Part shown: positions 10,134-19,328 of the stretch, piece after piece
How positions within the stretch are numbered: position 1 is the stretch's first letter
Layout of the letters: each line of letters starts with the position of its first letter
Assembly (NCBI GenBank): GCA_020402585.1
Contig: JADBZH010000012.1
Span: 1 to 61,598 of the forward strand
Length of the DNA: 61,598 nucleotides
DNA from: Phenylobacterium sp.
Lineage (GTDB): Bacteria; Pseudomonadota; Alphaproteobacteria; Caulobacterales; Caulobacteraceae
Direction: 5' to 3'
Position numbers and translations under genes: made by a program
Notes under the pieces: model-generated
The model's input: the letters and a program-made list of their open reading frames with translations, nothing else
The model's database searches: none
What the model was told of the DNA's origin: nothing

Positions 10134-11684
10134 TCAATCGGCGATCTTCACCGGCAGGAAGATGGTCCGGCCACCCCTCCAGACGGCGACGAGGACGCTG
10201 GGACGGCCGGCGCGGCGCGCCTGGTCAACCACGGCGGCGAGGTCCGCAGGCGTCGCCAGGAGCCGGTCGCCCGCCCGCAGGAGGACGTCATTGGCCTGGA
10301 TTCCCTTCGTGGCGGCGTCCGAGGTCCGGTCCACGTTCGAGATGACGAGGCCGCGGGCGTCCGCCGGCAGGCCCGCCCGGCGGCGGCCGGCCTCGTCAAG
10401 GGGCGCAACGGTCATGCCCAGAAGGCTCTGTCCGGCGGAAGGGGCCGGCCGGCCGGGGCCAGGAGCTCCGCCGCCCGGACCGCCCTGGCCGGCGGCCAGC
10501 TGCGACTCGGAGGGACGGGTGCCCGAGCGGATCTCGATGGTGCGCGGCTTGCCGTCGCGGATCACCTCAAGGCGCAGGAGGTCACCCGGGGCCGCCTTGG
10601 CGACCTGGCGGGTCAACTCGGAGGACGAGCGCACGCGGGTCCCGTTGACCGACAGGACGATGTCGCCCGTCGCAAGGCCCGCCCGCTCGGCGGGACCGCC
10701 AGAGGTCAGCTCCGCGACGATGGCGCCCTTCTGTCCGGCCATGCCCTGGGCGGCGGCCATGTCCTCGTCGAAGTTCTGGATGGTGGCCCCGATATAGCCG
10801 CGCACCACCTTGCCGTTGGCGATCAGCTGGCGCGAGACCCGGGCGGCCACCTCGGCGGGAACGGCGAAGCCAATGCCCACCGAGCCGCCGGTGGGGGAGA
10901 AGATGGCGGTGTTGACGCCGATCACCCGGCCATAGGTATCGAAGGTCGGTCCGCCCGAATTGCCCCGGTTGATCGGGGCGTCGAGCTGAATGTAGTCCAC
11001 GAAGGTCTCGCCGATGTCGCGCCCATAGGCCGAGACGATGCCAGCCGTGGCCGTGCCGCCCAGATTGTAGGGGTTGCCGACGGTCAGGACCCAGTCGCCC
11101 ACCCGGGGGCGGGCCGAGTTCTCGAAGTTGACGAAGGTGTAGCCCGAACCCTTGACCTTCAGAACGGCGATGTCCGTGCCCTCGTCCCGGCCGACGACGG
11201 TGGCGTCAAGCTCGGTCTCGTCCTTGAGGACGACCTTGATGCTCTCGGCGTCCTCGATGACGTGGTTGTTAGTGACGAGGTAGCCGTCAGCCGAGATGAA
11301 GAAGCCCGAGCCGGCGGACTGGCGACGCGGGCCGCGCGGCCCCTCGCCCTCGCCCTCGCCCTCGCCCTCGCCCTCGCCCCCCTGGCGCGGCGGCCGGAAC
11401 TCGAAGGGCAGGCCGGGAATCTGGCGCTGAATTCGGCTGAGGTCGACCCGGGTGGTGACGTTGATCGACACCACCGCCGGCGAGACCCTCTCGAAGATGT
11501 CTGCGAAGGACATGGGCGCGCCGGGCGGGGGGCCGAAGTTCGGGGCCGCGCTGGCCGCGGCGGCGCCCGCCGGCTGGGGACCCGTGCGATCGGCGGCGTT
11601 CAGGCCGGCGGCCGCCATGGCCGTGCCGGCGACGAGGACCCCGGCGAGGGCGCCGATCATGTAGCGGCTCTTGGTCGAGCTCAT
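10134..11684 (-). CDS. degP: DegP/HtrA-family periplasmic serine endoprotease
   Basis: 516 aa. A signal sequence is followed by a trypsin-like domain with catalytic triad His141 (TNNHVIED), Asp171 (GTDIAVL) and Ser243 (NRGNSGGP), then two PDZ domains (about 280-370 and 415-510). It degrades misfolded envelope proteins. ATG at 11684 places the signal peptide correctly; 26 upstream codons are not needed. The LA-loop region carries an exact Gly-Glu dipeptide run (residues about 103-115) encoded by six hexamer repeats. Its stop is 14 nt from the regulator ATG, consistent with one transcript. Confidence 0.95.
   Translation of the reverse strand: MSSTKSRYMIGALAGVLVAGTAMAAAGLNAADRTGPQPAGAAAASAAPNFGPPPGAPMSFADIFERVSPAVVSINVTTRVDLSRIQRQIPGLPFEFRPPRQGGEGEGEGEGEGEGPRGPRRQSAGSGFFISADGYLVTNNHVIEDAESIKVVLKDETELDATVVGRDEGTDIAVLKVKGSGYTFVNFENSARPRVGDWVLTVGNPYNLGGTATAGIVSAYGRDIGETFVDYIQLDAPINRGNSGGPTFDTYGRVIGVNTAIFSPTGGSVGIGFAVPAEVAARVSRQLIANGKVVRGYIGATIQNFDEDMAAAQGMAGQKGAIVAELTSGGPAERAGLATGDIVLSVNGTRVRSSSELTRQVAKAAPGDLLRLEVIRDGKPRTIEIRSGTRPSESQLAAGQGGPGGGAPGPGRPAPSAGQSLLGMTVAPLDEAGRRRAGLPADARGLVISNVDRTSDAATKGIQANDVLLRAGDRLLATPADLAAVVDQARRAGRPSVLVAVWRGGRTIFLPVKIAD
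11341..11376. repeat. Hexanucleotide tandem repeat (CCCTCG)x6 inside degP
   Basis: Six perfect copies of CCCTCG in a row. On the coding strand they encode alternating Gly-Glu just before the protease core. Each gain or loss of a unit changes the loop by two residues without a frameshift. Confidence 0.95.
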
Positions 11685-11781
11685 AATGCGCACTTCTTTC
11701 CCTGCGGACCGCTGCGAACCTCCGCAGTCGGGCCTGAACCTACATGCCAAAGAGCGGCGCACCGCTCAAATGAGGATTACG

Positions 11782-12285
11782 TCATGCTTTGGGATCGTCC
11801 GGAGACGATTTGAAGGCAGGATCGTGGCCATCTCCGGCCCGGACGAGCTGCGCCAGGCGGGCGGACTCCTCCGGAGTGAGCAGGTCCGGCGCCTCGCCGA
11901 CGCTCCGGACCCGGGCGGCGAGGGCCAGGCCCCCCACCAGCACGGCCGCCACCGGCGCCAGCCAGAGGACAAGGTTGGCCAGGGAGAAGGCGGGGCGGAG
12001 CATGACGAACTCGCCGTATCGCTCCACCAGCCAGCGACGGACGGCCAGGTCATCATCGCCCGCTGCGACCCGTTCACGGACGAGGCGGCGGAGGTCGACC
12101 GCAAGTTCAGCCTGGGAGTCCTCGATGGACTCGTTCTGGCAGACCATGCACCGGACCTCCTTGAAGAGGACCCGCGCGCGGGCCTCCTGGGCCGGGTCGG
12201 GAAGACGCTCCGCAGGATCGGACGCCGCGGCCAGGCAAAAGGCTGACGCCAGGGCGGCGGCGAGGGCGAGGCCGGCGCGCCTCAT
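11782..12285 (-). CDS. ccmH: Cytochrome c-type biogenesis protein CcmH/CycL
   Basis: 167 aa. A signal peptide, the redox motif RCMVCQNESIEDS (CxxC), a periplasmic three-helix domain, one C-terminal transmembrane helix (LVLWLAPVAAVLVGG) and a short cytoplasmic tail. It reduces or holds apocytochrome CxxCH cysteines for haem attachment. ATG at 12285 overlaps the ccmF stop by 4 nt. It is the last gene of the ccmI-E-F-H operon; no dsbE/ccmG gene lies between ccmF and ccmH here. Confidence 0.95.
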   Translation of the reverse strand: MRRAGLALAAALASAFCLAAASDPAERLPDPAQEARARVLFKEVRCMVCQNESIEDSQAELAVDLRRLVRERVAAGDDDLAVRRWLVERYGEFVMLRPAFSLANLVLWLAPVAAVLVGGLALAARVRSVGEAPDLLTPEESARLAQLVRAGDGHDPAFKSSPDDPKA

Positions 12286-14258
12286 GTCCGGACCTCCCGG
12301 CGCCGGCCCGGGGCCATCCGCAGCCGGCGGTCGGTGAGAGAGATCAGCCCGCCGAGGGCCATGATGCCGGGGCCGGCGAAGATCAGCACGGCGAGGGGGT
12401 TCCAGAAGCCCCGGACCAGCCAGACGGGCGCCCCGCCGGCGCCCTCCCGACGCTCTCCGAGGACCACATAGAGGTGGCTGACATCGACGCTGCAGATGGC
12501 GACCTCCGAGGTCGTTTCCCCACCGGCCGGATAGAAGTGCTGGGCGGGCGTCAGCCTGCAGACTTCGCGCCCGTCGCGGCGGGCGGAGATCCGGGCCGTC
12601 TCAGCCTCATAATTGGGCCCGTCGACCTTGCGCACCTCCTCCAGGACAAGCTCCCAGGCGCCGACCCTGAGGGACTGGCCGGGCGCCAGGGTCTGGGCGG
12701 CCTCGACCTTCCAGGCCGTCTCGAAGCAGGCGCCGAGGACGAAGACGCCGAGCCCGGCATGGGCGAGGGTCGCGCCCCAGGCCCCCCGCGGCAGGCCCCG
12801 CATCCGGCGAAGGCTCTCGGCGAGGGGCGCCTTGAAGAGCCGGACCCGCTGGGCGGCCTCCACCAGGGCGCCGACGATCAGCCAGACGGCGAGGGCGAGC
12901 CCCAGGCTCGCGAAGGCCTTGCGCGGGGTCAGCAGCCAGAGCGCCGCCAGGCCTGCGAGGACGCCCAGCACCATGGCCACGATCAGGGCGCGGAAGGCCG
13001 GGGACAGGTCCCCGCGCTTCCAGGCCAGCAGAGGGCCGAAGGGAACGAGCAGGCATAGAATCGCCATCAGCGGCGTGAAGGTCAGGTTGAAGTAGGGCGT
13101 CCCGACCGAGATGGCCTCGCCGCTCACCGCCTCCCGGATCAGGGGGAAGAGGGTGCCGAGGAGGACGGTGAGGGTCGCCGCCGACAACAGGATGTTGTTC
13201 GCCACCAGGGCGCTCTCCCGGCTGATGGGGGCGAAGACTCCCCCGGCTGCGAGGCTGGGCGCCCGCCAGGCGAAGAGGGCGAAGGCGGATCCGGCGGTGG
13301 CGAGGAGGATGGCGAGCAGGAGGACCCCCCGGGTGGGATCCACGGCGAAGGCATGGACGGAGGTCAGGACCCCGGAGCGCACCAGGAAGGCGCCGAGCAT
13401 GGAGAAGCTGAAGGCGGCGAGGGCCAGGAAGACCGTCCAGCCCGGCAGGGCGCCGCGCTTCTCGGTGACCACGGCGGAGTGCAGCAGGGCCGTCGCGACA
13501 AGCCAGGGCATGAAGCTGGCGTTCTCCACCGGGTCCCAGAACCACCAGCCGCCCCAGCCAAGCTCGTAGTAGGCCCAGTAGGAACCGAGGGTGATCCCGA
13601 CGGTCAGGAAGCTCCAGGCCGCCAGGGTCCAGGGGCGGACCCAGCGGGCCCAGGCCGCGTCGATCCTTCCCTCCACCAGAGCCGCCACCCCGAGGGAGAA
13701 GACCACCGACAGGCCGACATAGCCGGCGTAGAGGAAGGGCGGGTGCACCGCCAGGGCGGGATCCTGGAGCAGGGGATTGAGCGAACGGCCCTCCACCGGC
13801 GCATCCGCGAGCCGGACGAAGGGGTTGGAGGCCAGGACCGTGTAGGCCAGGAAGACAGAGCCGATCAGGCCCTGGACCGCCACGGCGGTGGCCTTCAGGT
13901 CGCGGGGAAGGTCGCGGCCGCGGCCCGCCAGCACGGCGCCGAAGCCTGTGAGCGCGATGTTCCAGAGCAGCATCGAGCCTTCATGGCTGCCCCAGGCGGC
14001 GGCCACGCGATAGAGCACCGGCTTCTCGGAGTGGGAGTTGGCCGCCACGTTCGCCACCGAGAAATCCGAGACCACGAAGGCGTAGACGAGGGCGGCGAAG
14101 GACAGGGCCAGCACGCCAAAGCTCGCCAGGGCGGCGCCCTCTCCGGCCCCCGCCAGAAGGACCGAGTGCCGGACGCGTCCGGCGACCGACAGGCCCGTCT
14201 GCGCCAGGGACAGGACGAGGGCCAGGATCAGGGCGAAGGCGCCGAACTCGACGATCAT
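12282..14258 (-). CDS. ccmF: Haem lyase CcmF/CycK
   Basis: 658 aa with many transmembrane helices, the periplasmic WWD haem-handling motif (GWGGWWFWDPVENASF) and the conserved ALLHSAVV region. CcmF, with CcmH and CcmI, attaches haem from holo-CcmE to apocytochromes c. ATG at 14258 overlaps the ccmE stop as ATGA; the frame extends 11 codons upstream into ccmE but these lack family similarity. Confidence 0.96.
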   Translation of the reverse strand: MIVEFGAFALILALVLSLAQTGLSVAGRVRHSVLLAGAGEGAALASFGVLALSFAALVYAFVVSDFSVANVAANSHSEKPVLYRVAAAWGSHEGSMLLWNIALTGFGAVLAGRGRDLPRDLKATAVAVQGLIGSVFLAYTVLASNPFVRLADAPVEGRSLNPLLQDPALAVHPPFLYAGYVGLSVVFSLGVAALVEGRIDAAWARWVRPWTLAAWSFLTVGITLGSYWAYYELGWGGWWFWDPVENASFMPWLVATALLHSAVVTEKRGALPGWTVFLALAAFSFSMLGAFLVRSGVLTSVHAFAVDPTRGVLLLAILLATAGSAFALFAWRAPSLAAGGVFAPISRESALVANNILLSAATLTVLLGTLFPLIREAVSGEAISVGTPYFNLTFTPLMAILCLLVPFGPLLAWKRGDLSPAFRALIVAMVLGVLAGLAALWLLTPRKAFASLGLALAVWLIVGALVEAAQRVRLFKAPLAESLRRMRGLPRGAWGATLAHAGLGVFVLGACFETAWKVEAAQTLAPGQSLRVGAWELVLEEVRKVDGPNYEAETARISARRDGREVCRLTPAQHFYPAGGETTSEVAICSVDVSHLYVVLGERREGAGGAPVWLVRGFWNPLAVLIFAGPGIMALGGLISLTDRRLRMAPGRRREVRT

Positions 14259-14731
14259 GACGCCGGTCCCGGCGCGCTGGGGCCGCGCCATTCTCCCTGG
14301 GCCTTCAGGGAGTCCGCCACCTGCTTGGGCATGTAGGTCTCATCGTGCTTGGCCAGGACCTGCCGGGCCTCGAAGACCCCGTCGGACCGGAAGGCGCCGG
14401 TGGCGACGATTCCCTGCCCCTCGCGAAACAGGTCAGGCAGGTCGCCCCGGTAGTGGACCCGGTCCATGGCGATGTTGTCCCGGACGCTGAACTCAACCCG
14501 CCCGTCGGTATGATGGACCACGCTGCCATCGACCACGAGCCCTCCCAGCTGAACGGATTGTCCGGGGGGCGGGCGCGCGGCGTCGGCCTGGGCGGGGGTG
14601 TAGAAATAGGAGATGGAATCCCCCAGGCCCCACAGGGTCAGACCCGCCGCCAGGGCCAGGACCGGAGCGACGACGGCGATGATCGTCAGCCGCCGGCGCG
14701 CACGGGGGGATCGGGGCACCCAGCCGGTCAT
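14255..14731 (-). CDS. ccmE: Periplasmic haem chaperone CcmE/CycJ
   Basis: 158 aa. An N-terminal membrane anchor (about 15-37), the OB-fold domain and the haem-attachment HxxxY motif with His129 and Tyr133 (AKHDETYMP). It binds haem covalently and passes it to CcmF. ATG at 14731 overlaps the ccmI stop by 4 nt. Confidence 0.96.
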   Translation of the reverse strand: MTGWVPRSPRARRRLTIIAVVAPVLALAAGLTLWGLGDSISYFYTPAQADAARPPPGQSVQLGGLVVDGSVVHHTDGRVEFSVRDNIAMDRVHYRGDLPDLFREGQGIVATGAFRSDGVFEARQVLAKHDETYMPKQVADSLKAQGEWRGPSAPGPAS

Positions 14732-15810
14732 TTCATGGGCTCCGCTGCAGCGGCCTTCTCAAGCTCATCCAGAACCTGGGGCTGGCCGGCGTAACGGCGG
14801 CGCGCCTCATCCAGGGCGGCGTCGCGGCGGGCGGCGTCGCCCAGGACCGCATAGGAGCGGACCAGCCTGACCCAGCCGTCGGGATCCTCCGGATTGTCCC
14901 GGAGACGTTTGGCGAGGCCCGCCACCATCTGGCCGATCATCTCGGACGCCGGACCCTCCGCCACGGCGGGCGCCGGCGAACGGACCTCGCGGATGGCGGC
15001 GTCGATGTCGGCCCGCCGGGGATCTTCGGGGGGCAGCTCGGCGGCGATGGCCTGGAGGTCCCGGACCGCGCCCTCCCGGTCGCCGGACGCCGCGCGCCCT
15101 CGGGCCAGGTGGAAGCGGGCCGCCAGGGAACGGGGGTCAAGGCGCACGGCCTCGGCGAAGACCTGACGGGCCTCGGCGGTGACCTCACCTTCCGAGCGGG
15201 CGAGAAGACTGAGGCCCAGCATCTCCCAGAGGTCGGCGCGCCCGGGCGCCAGCTCGACCGCCCGGCGCAGGGCCCGGGCGGCGGCGGCGGGATTGTCCGA
15301 CTGGGCCTCGGCAAGGGCGAGGAACCGATAGCCCTCCGCCTCCGGCCGGACCTCGAGCGCCCCCCGCAGGACGGCGGCCAGCTGGGGCGGGGTCAGGTCG
15401 GTCAGGCGCCCCGCCCGCCAGCTCTCGATCCGTTGGTCGAGAGGTTGGTCGGCCAGGCCCGGCTGGCCCAGGACCAGGTATCCCGACAGGGCGGCGAGGC
15501 CGACGCCCGCCGCGGCGGCCAAAAGCACCGGACGCTGCCCCGTGGGCGCGGTCCAGCCGGTCCCCGCGGATTCCGCGGCGCCGAGCAGACGACGTCCCGC
15601 CTCAGCCCGGGCGGCCTCTCGCTCGGCGGGTTCCATGAGGCCGCGATCGGCCAGGTCATCGATCTCGGCGAGCTGTCGGCGGTAGACGTCGAGAGTCGGG
15701 TCCTCCTGCCCGGACTGGGGCGCGGACCGGGCGGCCCGAAGGAGGATGACTGCCGCAGCAGCGACCGCAAGCAGCCCCGCCGCCGTCCAGAAAACGACCA
15801 TGGGCGCCAT
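14728..15810 (-). CDS. ccmI: Cytochrome c biogenesis protein CcmI/CycH
   Basis: 360 aa. An N-terminal transmembrane helix pair with the leucine/arginine-rich linker typical of CcmI (VYRRQLAEIDDLADRG), then tetratricopeptide repeats (about 150-340) that bind apocytochrome C termini. ATG at 15810 starts the first hydrophobic segment; CGGAGG lies about 14 nt upstream, which is rather far. First gene of the ccm operon, 41 nt after the kinase gene. Confidence 0.92.
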   Translation of the reverse strand: MAPMVVFWTAAGLLAVAAAAVILLRAARSAPQSGQEDPTLDVYRRQLAEIDDLADRGLMEPAEREAARAEAGRRLLGAAESAGTGWTAPTGQRPVLLAAAAGVGLAALSGYLVLGQPGLADQPLDQRIESWRAGRLTDLTPPQLAAVLRGALEVRPEAEGYRFLALAEAQSDNPAAAARALRRAVELAPGRADLWEMLGLSLLARSEGEVTAEARQVFAEAVRLDPRSLAARFHLARGRAASGDREGAVRDLQAIAAELPPEDPRRADIDAAIREVRSPAPAVAEGPASEMIGQMVAGLAKRLRDNPEDPDGWVRLVRSYAVLGDAARRDAALDEARRRYAGQPQVLDELEKAAAAEPMK

Positions 15811-15850
15811 GTAGACGTTTTGAACCTCCGGCGCGAGGGGTCCGTGACGA

Positions 15851-17236
15851 TCAATCGGCGCTTCGGGGCAGGTCCAGACGCACCCGCAGGCCGCCCATGG
15901 GGGAGTCCGCGAGATCGAGGCCGCCGCCATAGGCCCGGACCAGGTCGCTCACAATGCTCAGGCCGAGGCCCGAGCCGGGCGCGGACTCGTCCAGCCGGCC
16001 GCCGCGAGCCAGGGCCTCCCTGCGCTGGGCGGGACCCAGTCCCGGGCCATTGTCGTCGATTTCCAGGATCAAACGGTCAGGACCTGAGGCGGCCGCCCCG
16101 ACGGTGATCCGGCCGCGACCCCACTTGCAGGCGTTCTCCATCAGGTTGCCGCAGATCTCCAGCAGGTCCTGGCGCTCGCCCAGGAAGACGAGATCGTCCG
16201 GCGCATCCCAGTCGATCCGGACGCCGGCCTCCTGGTGCAGCCGCATCAGGGTGCGGGAAAGGTCGTCCAGAACCTCTGCCACGGGGGTGACCGCACCGGC
16301 GCCCGGAAGGCGCGCGGCGGCCCGGGCGCGGCGCAGGTGGTGATCGACCTGGGTCTGCATCACGCCCGTCTGCTGGGTCACAAGGTTGGCGAGGGGGCCG
16401 CTGTCGGACCCGGCGGCGGCGGAAAGGACCGCCAGCGGCGTCTTCAGCGCATGGGCCAGATTTCCCACATGGGCCCGCTGGCGCTCCAGGGACTCGCGGT
16501 TGTGCCGGACCAGGGCGTTGAGCTGGTCGGACAGGGGGGTCAGTTCGGAAGGATAGTCGCCGCCGAGCTGATCCGCCCGACCGGAGCGGAGGTCGGCGAT
16601 CTCCTGGCTCAGGGCGAAGAGCGGGCGCAGGCCAAGCCGCACCTGCGCCACGACGGCGGCGATCAGGCCCAGGGCGAGCAGGACGAACACCGCGGCGGTC
16701 GCAGCGAAGAAGCGACGGACCTCGGCGTCGACGGGCCGGCGGTCCTCGGCGGCGAGGATCAGCACCGGCGCTTCGGCGCCGGGCAGGACGAGGCGGGTGG
16801 CGCGCACCCGAAGCCTCTGGTCAGCCGGTCCGGGCGCCTCGAAACTGACCGTCTCTGAGGGCCGGGTCTCCAGGGTCCCGGGAAGGCCGGCCGGAAGGGC
16901 CAGCTCCGTGTCCCAGAGGGAGCGGGAACGGGCCAGGACGCCGGGCCGCCCGTCCGGCCCAGTCCCGGAGACCTGCCAGTAACGGCCGGAATAGGCCCTG
17001 CGGGTTCGCGGGTCGCCCGGGTCGCGGACCTGGATTCCGCCCGCCGGATCCGGAAGGGCCGCCGCCGCCAGGCTGTCGGTCAGATCGGCGAGCCCCTGGT
17101 CGAAGCGCCGCAGGGCGGCCTGTTCGAAGAGGAGGCCAAGGAGGACGGCTGAGGCCACCAGCACCCCGGTGGACCAGACCGCCGCCAGCAGCACCAGCCG
17201 GCGGACCAGGGACGGGGGCGCAGGGCGGCGGGCCAT
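15851..17236 (-). CDS. PhoQ-like sensor histidine kinase
   Basis: 461 aa. TM1 is near residues 13-35, a periplasmic domain of about 130 residues follows, then TM2 (about 178-202), HAMP, a phospho-acceptor His262 in the PhoQ-type box NLAHALKTPLAVL, and a HATPase domain (NLMENACKWG, DDNGPGL, GSGLGLSI). This box variant is typical of PhoQ/FeuQ kinases. ATG at 17236 lies 4 nt after the regulator stop region; the operon reads PepSY protein, regulator, kinase. Confidence 0.93.
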   Translation of the reverse strand: MARRPAPPSLVRRLVLLAAVWSTGVLVASAVLLGLLFEQAALRRFDQGLADLTDSLAAAALPDPAGGIQVRDPGDPRTRRAYSGRYWQVSGTGPDGRPGVLARSRSLWDTELALPAGLPGTLETRPSETVSFEAPGPADQRLRVRATRLVLPGAEAPVLILAAEDRRPVDAEVRRFFAATAAVFVLLALGLIAAVVAQVRLGLRPLFALSQEIADLRSGRADQLGGDYPSELTPLSDQLNALVRHNRESLERQRAHVGNLAHALKTPLAVLSAAAGSDSGPLANLVTQQTGVMQTQVDHHLRRARAAARLPGAGAVTPVAEVLDDLSRTLMRLHQEAGVRIDWDAPDDLVFLGERQDLLEICGNLMENACKWGRGRITVGAAASGPDRLILEIDDNGPGLGPAQRREALARGGRLDESAPGSGLGLSIVSDLVRAYGGGLDLADSPMGGLRVRLDLPRSAD

Positions 17237-17239
17237 GCC

Positions 17240-17911
17240 TCAACCCGGCCCTGCGGCGGCGTCCAGTCGGTAGCCCAGCCCCCTCTGGGTGACGATGCGA
17301 TCCGCACCGATCTTCCGGCGGAGCCGGCCGATGATGACCTCCATGGTGTTGGAGTCGCGATCAAAGTCCTGGTCGTAGAGGTGTTCGGTAAGCTCCGTCC
17401 GGCTCACGACCCGGCCGGCGTGCATCAGGAGGTAGTGGAGCAGGCGGTACTCCAGGGAGGTCAGGCGCACGGGCTGGCCGGCGAGGGTGACCAGGGCGGC
17501 GCCCGGGTCCAGGACGAGGTCCCCGCTGGACAGGTTGGCGCTGGCGCGGCCGGCCGCACGGCGCAAGAGGGCCCTCAGGCGGGCGAGAAGCTCAGGGGTG
17601 TGGAAGGGCTTGGTGAGGTAGTCGTCGCCGCCCGCATCGAAACCGGTCACCTTCTCGGCCCAGCCATCGCGGGCGGTCAAGATCAGAACCGGCGCGGACA
17701 TCCCGCCGGCCCGCCAGCGCCGCAGCACCGCCACCCCGTCCAGCACGGGCAGGCCGAGGTCCAGCACCACGGCGTCGTAAGGCTCAGTCTCTCCCAGCCA
17801 GGCCGCCTCCTCCCCGTCGGTCGCCAGGTCCACGGCGTAACCGGCCTCGGTGAGGGCGCGGCGAAGGCTGCGGGCGAGATCCGGGTCATCTTCCGCCAGG
17901 AGAAGCCGCAT
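17240..17911 (-). CDS. OmpR-family response regulator, PhoP/FeuP-like
   Basis: 223 aa. Receiver domain with phospho-acceptor Asp51 (AVVLDLGLP), Thr in LILTARD and Lys in YLTKPFHTPELLARL; winged helix ending RLRRKIGADRIVTQRGLGY. ATG at 17911 is the only start consistent with a receiver domain beginning MRLLLAEDD; the frame runs on upstream through the PepSY gene as a shadow. It pairs with the PhoQ-like kinase. Confidence 0.94.
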   Translation of the reverse strand: MRLLLAEDDPDLARSLRRALTEAGYAVDLATDGEEAAWLGETEPYDAVVLDLGLPVLDGVAVLRRWRAGGMSAPVLILTARDGWAEKVTGFDAGGDDYLTKPFHTPELLARLRALLRRAAGRASANLSSGDLVLDPGAALVTLAGQPVRLTSLEYRLLHYLLMHAGRVVSRTELTEHLYDQDFDRDSNTMEVIIGRLRRKIGADRIVTQRGLGYRLDAAAGPG

Positions 17912-17915
17912 GCCG

Positions 17916-18248
17916 TCAGTCTCCCCTCTGGTCGAGAATCCGCCCGGTCCGGGCGTCCACGACGAAGACCACAACCCGGTTGTCCTGCGTCCGCCAGGTG
18001 ACGAGGTAGACGGGCCGGCCGTCGACGGTTTCCCCGAACCGGGTGTCCAGGTGATCTCCCGGGGCCCGGGCGGCAATGGCTGAAAGAACCTGGGACAGCG
18101 GCAGGAGGCGGCCATCGCGCACGGCGTCCCGCGCCCGGTCCTGTTCCGGCGGCGGGGCGACCCTCTGGGCGACCGCGGGCGCCGGCGCGCCTCCGAGCAG
18201 GAGGACGGCGAGGCCAAGGAGGGCGGGGTGACAGCGGCGCCGGCTCAT
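17916..18248 (-). CDS. Exported PepSY-domain protein
   Basis: 110 aa. A signal peptide ends near APAVAQ and one PepSY domain fills residues 45-110 (YLVTWRT, VVVFVVDARTGRIL). Small PepSY proteins are often co-encoded with PhoPQ-like pairs, where they are suspected of modulating the kinase in the periplasm. Its stop is 4 nt from the regulator start, so the three genes are probably co-transcribed. Confidence 0.8.
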   Translation of the reverse strand: MSRRRCHPALLGLAVLLLGGAPAPAVAQRVAPPPEQDRARDAVRDGRLLPLSQVLSAIAARAPGDHLDTRFGETVDGRPVYLVTWRTQDNRVVVFVVDARTGRILDQRGD

Positions 18249-18293
18249 GGCGCAAACCTGGACCGGCCGGCCTGAATGCGGGCTGAACCGGCC

Positions 18294-19229
18294 TCAGCGG
18301 CGGCGGGGGACATAGGGCCGTTCCTCACGCCAGCGCGCGGCGAAGGCCTCCAGCTGAGGATCGGGCGCCTCCGGGAGCATGATCTGGATACGGGCGAGGA
18401 GGTCGCCCCGACCGCCGCGCCCGTCTGCAAGCCCCTTGCCCTTCAGACGCAGGGACTGGCCCGAGCTGGCGCCCTTGGGCACGGTCAGGCTGACCTGCCC
18501 GTCCGGCGTCGGCGCCTGCACCCGGCCGCCGAGGACCGCGTCGGGAACGGAGACCGGAAGGTCCATGACCAACTGGTCGTTCTCCTTGCGGAAGACGGGG
18601 TGGGGCCGGATGGAGAGCTCGATCAGGGCGTCGCCCTTCCCGCCCCGCCCGGCTTCGCCATGCCCCCTCAGTCGCAGGGTCTGGCCATCGGAAGCCCCCG
18701 CCGGAATCGTCACGTCCAGGGTCCGTCCGTCCTGGAAGGAAATCCGCTTCTTGCCCCCGAGGATGGCCTCCTCCAGGTCGATTTCCAGCCGGGCCCGGAC
18801 GTCCGGGCCGCGGGGGGCGAATCCTGGCCCAGCCCCTGGCCCCGGTCCGCCGCCCGCCCGGGGGCCGCCGCGACCGCCCCTGCGGCCGAACATTTCGCCC
18901 AGGATGTCGCTGAAGTCCGAACCTTCGAACCCGCCCCCGCCGGCCCCTCCGAAAGGCCCGCCCTGCCCGGGGCCGCCAAAGCCCCGGAAGACCTCCCTGC
19001 CGTCCGCGTCGATCTCGCCGGCGTCGAACTTGCGGCGCTTGTCGGCGTCTCCCAGCAGGTCGAAGGCTCCGCTGACCTGCTTGAACCTCTCCTCGGCGGC
19101 CTTGTCGCCCGGATTGGCGTCGGGATGGTGCTTCTTGGCCAGCTTCCGGAAGGCCTTGCGGATGTCGTCGGCCCCGGCGCTGCGCGGAACGCCGAGGACC
19201 TCGTAGGGATCTCGCGCCACGGGGGTCAC
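18294..19229 (-). CDS. DnaJ-class co-chaperone, CbpA type
   Basis: 311 aa. J domain (about 7-70) with HPD at residues 35-37, a Gly/Phe-rich linker (about 85-145), and two C-terminal substrate-binding beta domains. There is no cysteine-rich zinc-finger region, which separates it from true DnaJ. It should stimulate DnaK ATPase. GTG at 19229 is used; GTG at 19220 is a close alternative and neither has a strong ribosome-binding site. Confidence 0.9.
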   Translation of the reverse strand: MTPVARDPYEVLGVPRSAGADDIRKAFRKLAKKHHPDANPGDKAAEERFKQVSGAFDLLGDADKRRKFDAGEIDADGREVFRGFGGPGQGGPFGGAGGGGFEGSDFSDILGEMFGRRGGRGGPRAGGGPGPGAGPGFAPRGPDVRARLEIDLEEAILGGKKRISFQDGRTLDVTIPAGASDGQTLRLRGHGEAGRGGKGDALIELSIRPHPVFRKENDQLVMDLPVSVPDAVLGGRVQAPTPDGQVSLTVPKGASSGQSLRLKGKGLADGRGGRGDLLARIQIMLPEAPDPQLEAFAARWREERPYVPRRR

Positions 19230-19328
19230 CTCAGCAGGGGAAAATCACTGGCTTTGAGTTAGGGTCCGACGTCAGGTCCGCAAGGGCAAGTGTTGCGGAA
19301 ATGTCACTTTCCGGGAGACCCGCTGTCC

